Below are positions 37,483 through 45,847 of a DNA stretch of 64,000 nt, piece by piece; position 1 is the first letter of the stretch, and each line of letters starts with the position of its first letter. Position numbers and translations under genes: made by a program. The stretch is from Actinokineospora diospyrosa (GTDB taxonomy: Bacteria; Actinomycetota; Actinomycetes; Mycobacteriales; Pseudonocardiaceae), in contig NZ_JAMTCO010000003.1 in NCBI RefSeq assembly GCF_024171925.1, positions 124,001 through 188,000 of the forward strand, given 5' to 3'. The notes beneath the pieces are model-generated. The model searched no databases. It was given only the letters and a program-made list of their open reading frames with translations, and had not been told where the DNA came from.

Positions 37483-38603
37483 CGGGGACTCCCGGGGAAG
37501 TCGCAGACCGCGTCGGCGATGTGTTCGACCTGGGCGTCGGTCAGGTGCGGGTAGATGGGCAGGGCGAGGGTGCGGGCGCTGGCCAGTTCCGCGTGCGGCC
37601 AGTACTGCCCGGGGCGGGCGTAGGGGGCGAACGCGGGCTGGGCGGGCAGCGGGGCCGGGTAGTAGACGTGGCTGCCGACCCCGCGGGTGGCCAGGTGCCG
37701 CTTGAGGTCGTCGCGGCGGTCGGCGAGCAGCGAGTACACGTAGAAGCAGCGGCCGTCGCGCCCCGGCGGCGGTGGCTGCACGCCGCGCTCGACCAGCGGG
37801 GCGAACCGCTCGGTGTAGTAGTCGGCGATCTCGGCGCGGCGGCGCAACCGCGCGCCGAGGCCGGGCATCCGGTGCAGTTGGAAGTCGGCCATGACCTCGT
37901 CGAACCGGCTGTTGTGGCCTACCACGTGGTGCACGAACCGGGTGTGCCCGTCCTGGCCGTGGTTGCGCAGCATCCGCACCATCCGCCCGAGTTCGGGGTC
38001 GTCGGTGACCACCGCCCCGCCCTCGCCGATCGTGCCGAACGTCTTGACCTGCACGAAGGAGAACACGCCAGCGTCGCCCCAGCGGCCAGCGGGCAGACCG
38101 GCGAGCACACCGCCCTGCGCCACCGCGGAGTCCTCGACCAGCCGCACCCCGTGCCGGATCGCCAACTCGCGCATCGTGGGCATGTCGGCCATCACGGAGA
38201 ACATGTGCGCGGGCATGATCGCCGCGGTCCGGCCGGACATGGCGGCCTCGACCTCGTAGGGCTCCACGACCATCGTCCACGGGTGCACGTCGGCGAACAC
38301 CGGGGTCGCCCCGACCGAGATCACCGACGACGCCAGCGGCGCGCAGCCGAACGCGGGGACCACCACCTCGTCGCCCGGCCCGACCCCCATCGCCCGCAGC
38401 ACCAACGTCAGCGCCGTCGTCCCGCTACCGCAGGCGACGACGTCCGCCGCGCCGATCTGCAACCGCAGCGCCTGCTCGAAAGCCGCCGTGCGGTCGCCGA
38501 GGATGAACCGCTGCCCCGGCGCGGTCCCGATGCGGAACACCGTCTCCAGGACCACATCCCGCTCGTGGTCGAACAGGTCCGGCGGGAAGAACGGGAGCGT
38601 CAC
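37479..38603 (-). CDS. DegT/DnrJ/EryC1-family PLP aminotransferase, copy 1
   Basis: A 374-residue fold-type I aminotransferase. ACGSGTTALTLVLRA near the N-terminus, LVEDSAVAQGG with the pyridoxal-contacting Asp, and the Schiff-base Lys in SFVQVKTFGTIGEGGAV (an unusual replacement of the common SFFPTK). The family aminates keto-sugars, inososes or makes 3-amino-5-hydroxybenzoate. GTG 38603 overlaps the stop of the other DegT gene (GTGA). Two DegT enzymes side by side suggest two amino groups or an amine donor/acceptor pair. Confidence 0.92.
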   Translation of the reverse strand: MTLPFFPPDLFDHERDVVLETVFRIGTAPGQRFILGDRTAAFEQALRLQIGAADVVACGSGTTALTLVLRAMGVGPGDEVVVPAFGCAPLASSVISVGATPVFADVHPWTMVVEPYEVEAAMSGRTAAIMPAHMFSVMADMPTMRELAIRHGVRLVEDSAVAQGGVLAGLPAGRWGDAGVFSFVQVKTFGTIGEGGAVVTDDPELGRMVRMLRNHGQDGHTRFVHHVVGHNSRFDEVMADFQLHRMPGLGARLRRRAEIADYYTERFAPLVERGVQPPPPGRDGRCFYVYSLLADRRDDLKRHLATRGVGSHVYYPAPLPAQPAFAPYARPGQYWPHAELASARTLALPIYPHLTDAQVEHIADAVCDFPGSPR

Positions 38604-39793
38604 GCGCCACCCCCGCCGTAGAAGGCGCGGACCAGCGAGCACACCCGGTCCACTTGGGTCTCGGTGAGGTCGGGGTAGAGCGGTAGCGCCAAAGCGTTCG
38701 CGCAGGCGGCCTCGGCGTTCGGGAACTGGCCGCGGCGGTAGCCCAGGTGGGCGAAGCAGGGCTGCAGGTGCAGCGGCACCGGGTAGTACGTCTCGGTGCC
38801 GACGGAGTGCGCGGCCAGGTACGCCGCCAGTGCGTCGCGGTGGTCGACCTCGACCAGGTAGACGTAGAACACCGGGTTCGTGTCCACCTCCCGCTCGACG
38901 ACCGTCGGCAGGCGGCGCACGCCGGGGCACCCGCGCAGGCCGTCGGTGTAGAGCGCGGCGAGGCGGCCGCGCCGCGCGATGTCGGCGTCCAGGGTGCCCA
39001 GCTTGGCCAGCAGGACGGCCGCCTGGATGTCGTCCATCTTGCTGTTGAGGCCGGGCAGCGTGGTCTCGGTGGAGATGCCGGGGAAGTTGTCCAGGGTGCG
39101 CCCGAACCGGCCGTGGTGGCGCAACGCGGCGGCGGTCTCGGCGATCCGGTCGTCGTCGGTGATCACCGCGCCCGCGTCGCCGAGCGCGCCGAGGGTCTTG
39201 GTGGGGAAGAACGAGAGCACCCCGCCCGCGCCGTGCAGACCGGCGTGCCTGCCGTCCCAGCGCATCCCGATGGCCTCCGCGCTGTCCTCGACCACGGTGA
39301 GCGCGTGCCGCTGGGCGAACGCGGCCACCGCGCCGAGGTCGGCGAGTTGGCAGAACAGGTGCACCGGCATCACCATCCGGGTCGCCACGGTGACCGCCGC
39401 GCTGGACAGGTCGACGCCGTAGCTCACCGGGTCGATGTCGGCGAAGGTCGGCGTCCCACCCGCGAGCACCACCGACGAGGCCGAGGCGACGAAGCTGAAC
39501 GCGGGCACCACCACCTCGTCGCCCGGCTGCAACCCGGCCGCGCGCAGCAGCAGCACCAGCGCGTCGGTGCCGGAGTTGACCCCGATCACGTGCCCGGCGC
39601 CCAGGTGCTCGGCCAGCGCCCGCTCGAAGCGCTCGACCAGCGGGCCGTGCGAGTACTTGCCCCGGTCGACCACCGCGTCCAGGTTGTCCTTGATCGACGG
39701 CCACAGCGCGGTGAACGACGCCGCCTGGGTGAAGAAGGGGACCGCGGGCGCGGCCGCCGTCCCCCGGTCCGCGACTACCGCGGCGTGCTCCAT
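38600..39793 (-). CDS. DegT/DnrJ/EryC1-family PLP aminotransferase, copy 2
   Basis: A 397-residue paralogue with canonical motifs: GVNSGTDALVLLLRA, VVEDSAEAIG, SFFPTKTLGALGDAGAV with the PLP lysine, and LNSKMDDIQAAVLLAKL. It is closest in style to nucleotide-sugar or amino-sugar aminotransferases. First gene of the leftward operon; ATG 39793 preceded by GCGGGGA. An in-frame upstream start at 39868 is less likely. Confidence 0.92.
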   Translation of the reverse strand: MEHAAVVADRGTAAAPAVPFFTQAASFTALWPSIKDNLDAVVDRGKYSHGPLVERFERALAEHLGAGHVIGVNSGTDALVLLLRAAGLQPGDEVVVPAFSFVASASSVVLAGGTPTFADIDPVSYGVDLSSAAVTVATRMVMPVHLFCQLADLGAVAAFAQRHALTVVEDSAEAIGMRWDGRHAGLHGAGGVLSFFPTKTLGALGDAGAVITDDDRIAETAAALRHHGRFGRTLDNFPGISTETTLPGLNSKMDDIQAAVLLAKLGTLDADIARRGRLAALYTDGLRGCPGVRRLPTVVEREVDTNPVFYVYLVEVDHRDALAAYLAAHSVGTETYYPVPLHLQPCFAHLGYRRGQFPNAEAACANALALPLYPDLTETQVDRVCSLVRAFYGGGGA

Positions 39794-40051
39794 GCCTGTC
39801 CCCGCTACTTGTCCCTGCGCGGCGTACCCGCGTCCGCTGGTCCGCCGCCGACCCGCGCCAGACTCCACTGGCGACCCGACACCCGCCCCAGGCCCGGCAT
39901 CGGGTCCAAACTAGGCGGTCGACATCCTTTGCGCGGCAACACAAACAAAAGATCACACGGTCGTGTGGCGGTCGGGGGTCCGCGTTGACACACCCGCGTG
40001 GGGGACACCAGGGTTGGCGCGTTCCAGGAGCCAGGAGGAGGCACGCCACCC
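39794..40051. promoter_or_regulatory. Divergent promoter region of the biosynthetic cluster
   Basis: 258 bp between the two divergent operons. An AT-richer core (39918-39965, for example cggcaacacaaacaaaagatcacacggtcg) includes ACACGGTCGTGT (39955-39966), an inverted repeat that could be an operator. An AGGAGG-like site lies 12 bp before ATG 40052. No regulator gene lies within the cluster itself. Confidence 0.45.
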
Positions 40052-41071
40052 ATGCTGGGCACGCTCGTGGTCGGGCTCGGCCGGGCAGGCGCGGGCCTGC
40101 ACCTGCCGGTGCTGCGCAAACTCGGGCACGGCGGCGGCAGGCCGTTCGGCCGTCCCCCGATCACCGTCTACGACCCGGGGCGCGCGCCAACCGACGGCGC
40201 CGACGGGACCGACCTCGGTGACGTCGCGGTGGCGCACTCGCTGGCGCACGCGGCCACGCTGCTCGACCCGGCGCGGACCGTGGTGCACCTGTGCACCGGT
40301 CCCAGCGCCCGGTTGCGGCCGCTGACCGAGCTGGCCGACCTGGGGTTCCGCCGGTTCCTGGTGGAGAAGCCGCTGGCCGCCGACGAGGTGGAGCTGCGCG
40401 AGATCCTGCGGCTGCGCGACCACGGTGGCCTCGACCTGCTGCCGGTCGCGCAGTGGCGCTGCAGCGAGCTCACCGCCCGGATCCGGGGCGTGCTGACCGG
40501 GGGGCGCCTCGGGCACCTCAAGTCGATCGAGTTCACCCAGTCCAAGCCCCGCTTCGCCCGCACCCTCGCCGGTGACGACCACCCGAGCGCCTTCGACGTC
40601 GAGGTGCCGCACTCCCTCGCGGTGGCGCTGTCGCTCGCCGGTCGGGCCGAGGTCGTCGGCGCGGGGTGCGCGGACATGCTGCTCGGCGACGCGGTGTTCC
40701 CGGCGATGGGCAGTGCCTGGCTGCGGCTGCGGCACGCCGACGGGGTGCACACCGACATCCGCGCCGACCTGACCTCCCCGGTGCGCGAGCGGCGGGTCAC
40801 CGTTGAGCTCGAGGGCGGCACGCTGGTCGGGCACTACCCGATCAGCGCGGCGGACGAGTACGCGCAGCTGTCGGTGCGGACCCGCGGCGGCAAGGTCGAC
40901 TCGGTGTTCCGCGACGACTCGCTCGCCGCCTTCCTGGCCATGGCGTACCGGCACTTCGACGGCGCCGAGCCGATCGCCGACGAGCCAGCCACCGGCGCCG
41001 CCGTGGTGACCATCCTGTCCGAGGCGAAGCGGTGGGCCGGGTTGCGCGCGCCGGTGGGGGCGCAGCGGTGA
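40052..41071 (+). CDS. Gfo/Idh/MocA-family NAD(P)-dependent oxidoreductase, copy 1
   Basis: A 339-residue dehydrogenase. N-terminal Rossmann LVVGLGRAGAGLHLPVLRKL, the family lysine in FLVEKPLAADE, and a C-terminal alpha/beta domain with HSLAVALSLAG, where a His is usual. Members oxidise inositols, sugars or nucleotide sugars at a secondary alcohol, often giving the ketone for a DegT transaminase. First gene of the rightward operon; its stop overlaps the next start (GTGA). Confidence 0.87.
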   Translation: MLGTLVVGLGRAGAGLHLPVLRKLGHGGGRPFGRPPITVYDPGRAPTDGADGTDLGDVAVAHSLAHAATLLDPARTVVHLCTGPSARLRPLTELADLGFRRFLVEKPLAADEVELREILRLRDHGGLDLLPVAQWRCSELTARIRGVLTGGRLGHLKSIEFTQSKPRFARTLAGDDHPSAFDVEVPHSLAVALSLAGRAEVVGAGCADMLLGDAVFPAMGSAWLRLRHADGVHTDIRADLTSPVRERRVTVELEGGTLVGHYPISAADEYAQLSVRTRGGKVDSVFRDDSLAAFLAMAYRHFDGAEPIADEPATGAAVVTILSEAKRWAGLRAPVGAQR

Positions 41072-41898
41072 CCGTGCTGGCCGGGATCGGCGACGAGGCG
41101 GGGACCGGGCTCGCCGAGCAGGTGGCGGCGATCGCGGCGCTGGGGTGGTCGGCCATCGAGCTGCGCACCGTGGACGGGGTCGCGCTGGCGGAGCTGACCG
41201 ACGAGGCGTTCGACCGGGTCGCGGGCACCCTCGCGGAGTTGGGGCTGCGCACGGTCTGCGTCGACTCGCGCATCGGCGACTGGTCGACCGCGATCACCCG
41301 CGACTTCGGGCTCGACCTTGCGGAGTTGCGGGTGCTCGCCGACCGCTGCGGGCGATTGGGCACCCGGTACGTGCGGGTGATGTCGTACCCGAACGACGGG
41401 CTGCACCCCGACGAGTGGGAACACCGGGCGCTGCGCCGGATGCGGGAGCTGGCCGCGCGCGCCGAACAGGCGGATCTGGTGCTGCTGCACGAGAACTGCG
41501 CCGGGTGGGCCGGGTCGGACGCCATGCGCGCGGTGCGGATGCTGGAGGAGGCCGACAGCCCGGCGCTGCGGCTGCTGTTCGACACCGGCAACGGGATCGC
41601 TTACGGCTACCCCGCCGTGGACTACTTGCGGCCGCTGGTCGAGCACGTCGCGCACGTGCACATCAAGGACGGCGTCGCCACCCCGAACGGTCCTGAGTGG
41701 ACTCTCCCGGGCGCGGGCAACGCCGATGTGGCCGGATGCCTGGCGATGCTCACCGAGCACGGCTACCAGGGCGCGCTCTCGATCGAGCCGCACCTGGCGC
41801 TGCGCCCGCACGAGCAGGAGCGCGGCACCGGCTCGGCGGACGGGTTCATCGCGGCCGGGCGCGCGCTGGAGGCCCTGCTGGCCCCAGCGGGCCGGTGA
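41068..41898 (+). CDS. Sugar-phosphate isomerase/epimerase-like TIM-barrel protein
   Basis: A 276-residue xylose-isomerase-like TIM barrel (AP endonuclease 2 family). Metal ligands are suggested by LLHENCAGW (Glu), FDTGNGIAYG (Asp), HVHIKDG (His, Asp) and LSIEPHL (Glu). Members include inosose isomerases/dehydratases (IolI/IolE-type) and hydroxypyruvate isomerase. With Gfo/Idh and DegT enzymes around it, a cyclitol or keto-sugar isomerisation is plausible. GTG 41068 overlaps the previous stop. Confidence 0.85.
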   Translation: MTVLAGIGDEAGTGLAEQVAAIAALGWSAIELRTVDGVALAELTDEAFDRVAGTLAELGLRTVCVDSRIGDWSTAITRDFGLDLAELRVLADRCGRLGTRYVRVMSYPNDGLHPDEWEHRALRRMRELAARAEQADLVLLHENCAGWAGSDAMRAVRMLEEADSPALRLLFDTGNGIAYGYPAVDYLRPLVEHVAHVHIKDGVATPNGPEWTLPGAGNADVAGCLAMLTEHGYQGALSIEPHLALRPHEQERGTGSADGFIAAGRALEALLAPAGR

Positions 41899-41899
41899 C

Positions 41900-43234
41900 G
41901 TGACCGCGTTCACCGACGCCGACGCGGCCCTGCTGCTGCGGCTGATCAACCTGCCGACGGCGGGCCCGTTGGAGGGGGTCGAGCCCGCGTTGCTGCGGGA
42001 GGCGCAGTACCTCTACGCGGACGCCGCCGGTGACTTCTCCGTCGAGCACCACGCGCCAGCGGATCAGTCCGATATGGACCTACCGGGGGTCCCGCAGGTG
42101 GTCCGGACCGCCGCGCGGGTACCGAGTTTCCTCGCCGGACAACCGAACCTGGTACTGCGCCTCGGGCCGCGGGACGCCCCGACGGTCATGTTCAACGTGC
42201 ACCTGGACACCGTCGCCGGGCACGAGCGCGGCCGCTACGACGGGACCGCGGTCCACGGCCGGGGCGCGGTCGACGCGAAAGGGCCCGCGGTGGCGCTGCT
42301 GGCCGGGGTGCGCGCGGCCCGGCGGCTGGATACCAGGGTGGGTACCGAGATCGCGGTGCTCATCCAGGCCGTGTCCGGCGAGGAGGGCGGCGCGATGGGC
42401 ACCTTCGGCACCCGCCCGCTGGTCCGGGCCGGGTACTACGGCGCCCTGAACATCTTCTGCGAACCGACCGGCGGCCGGTACCTGCCGAGGGCCACGGCGT
42501 CGGCGACCGCGCGGGTCCGGGTCACCGGGACCGGGTCGATCGACGACCGCCCCGGCGACGGGCACAACGCGACCGTGCTGCTGGGCTTCCTCGCCCAGCA
42601 CCTGGCCGGGCAGTTGGCAGGCGAGCAGGCGTGCATCGCCGGGCTGCACACCGGGACCAGGCACAACCGCGTCTACGGCAGCGGCGACCTGCTGGTCAAC
42701 CTCGCCTACGCCGACGACGGGGCGGCGCTGACCACCGCGCTGGACCGGGCCGTCGCCGACGGGGTCGCCCGCTTCGGCGAGACCTTCGCCCGGGTCCCCG
42801 AGCTGGCCCGCACCGCGGCCGACGCGCACCGGGTGACCACAGTGGACTGGCTCAAGCGCGGCCTGCCCGCGCTCGCCGGCGCCGACCCGTGGCTGGACGC
42901 GGTGATGGCCGCCGCCGCGGTGCCCGAGTGGCCGCCGACCGAGCCCGCGTTCACCTGCGACGCCATCTGGATGGCCGGGGTCCCCGGCGCCGCCACGGCC
43001 GTGCTCGGCCCCGGTGACCTCGCCGCCAACAACGCGCACGCCGAGGGCGAGTTCGTCGCCGTCGCGGACCTGTCCGCCTTCGCCGAGCAGGTCTCCCGCG
43101 TGCTGCGCGCGTTCGCCGACGCCCCGAGAAGCACCCCGCCACCCGCCCGGCAACCCGCTCAGCAACCCGCCCCGCCACTCACCCAGTCACCCGCCCCGCC
43201 ACCCACCCCACCGACCAGAACGGCACGGCAATGA
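41900..43234 (+). CDS. M20-family metallohydrolase (ArgE/DapE/carboxypeptidase-like)
   Basis: A 444-residue M20 peptidase-family protein. Zinc ligands and catalytic residues: MFNVHLDTVAG, GRGAVDAKGP (bridging Asp), ISGEEGG-like VSGEEGGAMG, and a late ligand in NNAHAEGEFVAVADL. The family deacylates N-acyl amino acids or cleaves dipeptides; here it might remove an amine-protecting acyl group (inference). Odd feature: the last 35 residues are a Pro/Gln-rich low-complexity tail (PPPARQPAQQPAPPLTQSPA). GTG 41900 begins one base after the previous stop. Confidence 0.85.
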   Translation: MTAFTDADAALLLRLINLPTAGPLEGVEPALLREAQYLYADAAGDFSVEHHAPADQSDMDLPGVPQVVRTAARVPSFLAGQPNLVLRLGPRDAPTVMFNVHLDTVAGHERGRYDGTAVHGRGAVDAKGPAVALLAGVRAARRLDTRVGTEIAVLIQAVSGEEGGAMGTFGTRPLVRAGYYGALNIFCEPTGGRYLPRATASATARVRVTGTGSIDDRPGDGHNATVLLGFLAQHLAGQLAGEQACIAGLHTGTRHNRVYGSGDLLVNLAYADDGAALTTALDRAVADGVARFGETFARVPELARTAADAHRVTTVDWLKRGLPALAGADPWLDAVMAAAAVPEWPPTEPAFTCDAIWMAGVPGAATAVLGPGDLAANNAHAEGEFVAVADLSAFAEQVSRVLRAFADAPRSTPPPARQPAQQPAPPLTQSPAPPPTPPTRTARQ

Positions 43235-44355
43235 CCGAACTGGCCCCACCCCCCACCGCCAGCCCGTCCGCGCACGGCGTGCGCGTCGCCCACGACGACC
43301 TGCTGCGGTTCACCGCGGCGGTCTTCACCGCGCACGGCATCCCGCCGGAGCGCGCCAAGGCCGCCGCGACCGCCCTGTGCCACGGGGACATCACCGGTAC
43401 GACCTCGCACGGCCTGGTCAACCTGACCCGGATCTACCTGCCGCTGCTGACCACCGGCCGCGCGCGGGCCGACGCCGAACCCAGGGTGCTGGCCGACCGG
43501 GGTGCCACGGTCCTGCTCGACGGGCAGGGCGCGCTCGGCCTGTGGCTGGCCGGTGAGGCGATGGACCTGGCCACCCGGCGGGCGGCGGAGTACGGGATCG
43601 GCCTGGTGTCGGTGCGCGGCGGCACCCACTTCGGCTGTGCCGGACCGCACGCGCTGCGGGCCGTGGCGCACGGCATGGTCGGTGTGGTGGCGGCCAACTG
43701 CGGGCACCAGCGGATCGCGCGCCCGCCGGGCGGCCGGGTGCCGATGCTGGGCACGAACCCGCTCAGCGTGGCCGCGCCCGCGGGCGCGAACCCGCCGTTC
43801 CTGCTGGACATGAGCACCACGACCGTCCCGACCGGCAAGGTCAGGGCCGCGGCGCGGGCGGGGGACCCGGTCCCCGAGGGCTGGCTCGCCGACGACGCGG
43901 GCGCGCCGGTCACCGACCCGGCCAGGTTCGACGACGGCGAGGCCCACCTGACCTGGCTCGGCGGGGCGGGACCGGGGCAGTACAAGGGTTTCGGGCTCGG
44001 GTTGATGGTCGAGGTGCTGGCCGCGCTGGTGCCCGGCGCGGGCCTGGGCCCCTCGCCCGCCGCGCTGTCGGTGGACGGGGCGCCGGACGACGACATCGGC
44101 TACCTCGTCCTGGCCATCGCGCCCGCGGCGTTGCGGCAGCCGGGCATCTACCAGCGCGAGGCCGGGTCGCTGTTCGGGGCGCTGCTGGCGTGCCCGCCGA
44201 TCGAGCCGGGCGGCGAGGTGTCCTACCCCGGTGTCCCGGAGGCCCGGCACGCGGAGCGGTCCCGCCGCGACGGTGTCCCGGTGGGCCGCGAGCTGTTCAC
44301 CGAGTTGTCCGCGCTGGGCGAGCGGCTGGGCGTGGCGCCACCGGGGGTGTGCTGA
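43231..44355 (+). CDS. Malate/L-lactate dehydrogenase-type (Ldh_2) oxidoreductase
   Basis: A 374-residue member of the Ldh_2 family (malate/ureidoglycolate/2,3-diketogulonate or delta-1-piperideine-2-carboxylate reductases). Signature segments: GDITGTTSHGLVNLTRIYLP with the conserved His, RGGTHFGCAG, MLGTNPLSVAAPAG, FLLDMSTTTVPTGKV and QYKGFGLGLMVEVLAALVPGAG split around the family Gly motif. It uses NAD(P)H on a 2-keto or cyclic imine acid. The ATG overlaps the M20 stop, and its own stop overlaps the next gene (TGATG). Confidence 0.9.
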   Translation: MTELAPPPTASPSAHGVRVAHDDLLRFTAAVFTAHGIPPERAKAAATALCHGDITGTTSHGLVNLTRIYLPLLTTGRARADAEPRVLADRGATVLLDGQGALGLWLAGEAMDLATRRAAEYGIGLVSVRGGTHFGCAGPHALRAVAHGMVGVVAANCGHQRIARPPGGRVPMLGTNPLSVAAPAGANPPFLLDMSTTTVPTGKVRAAARAGDPVPEGWLADDAGAPVTDPARFDDGEAHLTWLGGAGPGQYKGFGLGLMVEVLAALVPGAGLGPSPAALSVDGAPDDDIGYLVLAIAPAALRQPGIYQREAGSLFGALLACPPIEPGGEVSYPGVPEARHAERSRRDGVPVGRELFTELSALGERLGVAPPGVC

Positions 44356-45281
44356 TGCGCATCGGCGTGATCGGCCTCGGGGTGATCTCCCGGTACTACC
44401 TGGCCGCGCTCGGTGAAGGCGGCCCGCTGCGCCTGGCCGCGGTGTGCGACGTGCGCCCGGAGGCGCTGGCGCCCTACCGCGACGAGGTCCCGTGCTGGCG
44501 CGACCACCGGGACATGATCGCCGCGGGTGGCCTCGACGGGGTCGTGGTGACCGTGCCGAACGACCAGCACGCGCCGGTCTGCGCCGACCTCCTGGACGCG
44601 GGACTGCCGGTGTGCGTGGAGAAACCCCTGGCGACCCGGCTGCGCGACGGCGTGGCGCTGGCCGAGTTGGCCGCCACCCGCGGCGCGGTGCTGTTCACCT
44701 CGTTCCACCGCCGCTACAACGCCCGGGTCGGCGCCCTGCTGGAGGGCCTGCCGCGCGGGGTGCCGGTGGAATCGGTCCGGGTCCGCTACCTGGAGCGCAT
44801 CGAGGACCACGTCGGCACCGACGGCTGGTACCTCGACCCGACCCGCTGCGGCGGCGGTTGCGTGGCCGACAACGGCCCCAACGCCTTCGACCTGGTCCGG
44901 ATGCTGCTCGGCGCGCTCAAGGTGTCCGATGTGGACATAGTCAGGGACTCCCTCGGCGTCGACCGCCGCGCCCTGGTGGAGCTGTCCGCGGAAGGCGGCG
45001 CCTCGGCGACCGTGGAACTGGACTGGGACCACCCGGGCGAGACCAAGGACATCGAGGTCCGCCTGGCCGACGGCACCGTCCACCGGACCGACATGCTGGC
45101 GGGCTTCGCGGGCTTCAAGCAGTCCCTGTGGCACGAGTACGCCGGGGTCCTGCGCGCCTTCACCCTGGCCATCCACACCGGCGGCGTCGACCGCGACGGC
45201 CTGGCGGCACTCGCGCTGGTGGACGCGGCCTACCGGGCTGAGCAGTGGTCGCGGCCCGCATTGATCGGCGAGGCAACGTGA
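44355..45281 (+). CDS. Gfo/Idh/MocA-family NAD(P)-dependent oxidoreductase, copy 2
   Basis: A 308-residue dehydrogenase: IGVIGLGVISRYYLAAL, VTVPNDQHAPVCADLL, VCVEKPLATRLRDGV (family Lys), SFHRRYNARVGALL and GGGCVADNGPNAFDLVRMLLG. It is distinct from copy 1, so two different secondary alcohols or ketones are probably handled. Its last 70 bp are partly duplicated just downstream (see repeat at 45211-45405), marking a recent rearrangement at the operon's 3' side. Confidence 0.87.
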   Translation: MRIGVIGLGVISRYYLAALGEGGPLRLAAVCDVRPEALAPYRDEVPCWRDHRDMIAAGGLDGVVVTVPNDQHAPVCADLLDAGLPVCVEKPLATRLRDGVALAELAATRGAVLFTSFHRRYNARVGALLEGLPRGVPVESVRVRYLERIEDHVGTDGWYLDPTRCGGGCVADNGPNAFDLVRMLLGALKVSDVDIVRDSLGVDRRALVELSAEGGASATVELDWDHPGETKDIEVRLADGTVHRTDMLAGFAGFKQSLWHEYAGVLRAFTLAIHTGGVDRDGLAALALVDAAYRAEQWSRPALIGEAT

Positions 45282-45405
45282 TCGGGTGGCTGTGTGATCG
45301 GGGACGGCTGTGTGATCGGGGACGCGGCAGTCGCGTTGGTGGGCGCGGCGTACCGGGCTGAGCAGTGGTCGCGGTCCGCGCTGATCGGGGAGTCGGCGTG
45401 ATCGG
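45211..45405 (+). repeat. Duplicated gene tail and GTGATCGGGG repeats
   Basis: The 3' end of the second Gfo/Idh gene (45211-45285, including VDAAYRAEQWSRPALIGE) recurs 120 bp later (45331-45405) as a diverged copy with no gene body. Between and after the copies, GTGATCGGGG-like words recur about seven times up to 45440. Looks like slippage or a degenerating tandem duplication. No separate gene in 45282-45448. Confidence 0.8.
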
Positions 45406-45448
45406 GGTAGCGGTGTGATCGGGGAGCCAAGGTGATCGGGGATGCGCT

Positions 45449-45847
45449 GTGATCGAGGACGGTAGCAAGCGGACGGTGTCCGGGGTGCTGGTGAAGGTGC
45501 TGGTGCACCGGCGCGAGGACCGGGGGATGCGGTTGGAGGAGTTCGCCAGCCGGTGCGTGCGGCAGGGGGAGGTGCACGAGCTGGTGACCACCGACCACGG
45601 TGTCGGGGACGGCAGCATCGACCGGGTCGGGTTCCTCGGGTTCGCCGAGATCCGCGACGGCGGGGTGATCGACCGCGGTGACGAGGTGCGCATCGGCGGG
45701 CAGGTGGTCGGCACCGTGCTCGGGTTCGACGCGTGCCACTTCCCGAACCACTACAACATCCTGATCAGCCGGGAGGTACCGGTGACCGGCGAGCAGATCG
45801 CGCTGTCGCCGGAGTCGACCGTCCACTTCGTCCAGTCCGCCTCGTGA
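45449..45847 (+). CDS. Conserved small protein of unknown function in the biosynthetic operon
   Basis: A 132-residue, probably beta-rich, cytoplasmic protein (VSGVLVKVLVHRREDRGMRL, DEVRIGGQVVGTVLGFDACH, FPNHYNILI). I do not recognise the family with certainty. The compact beta pattern and the conserved-looking DACHFPNHYNI stretch suggest a real ligand-binding domain. The GTG start follows the tail-repeat region; its stop overlaps the FAD monooxygenase start (GTGA), so the two are coupled. Confidence 0.7.
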   Translation: MIEDGSKRTVSGVLVKVLVHRREDRGMRLEEFASRCVRQGEVHELVTTDHGVGDGSIDRVGFLGFAEIRDGGVIDRGDEVRIGGQVVGTVLGFDACHFPNHYNILISREVPVTGEQIALSPESTVHFVQSAS

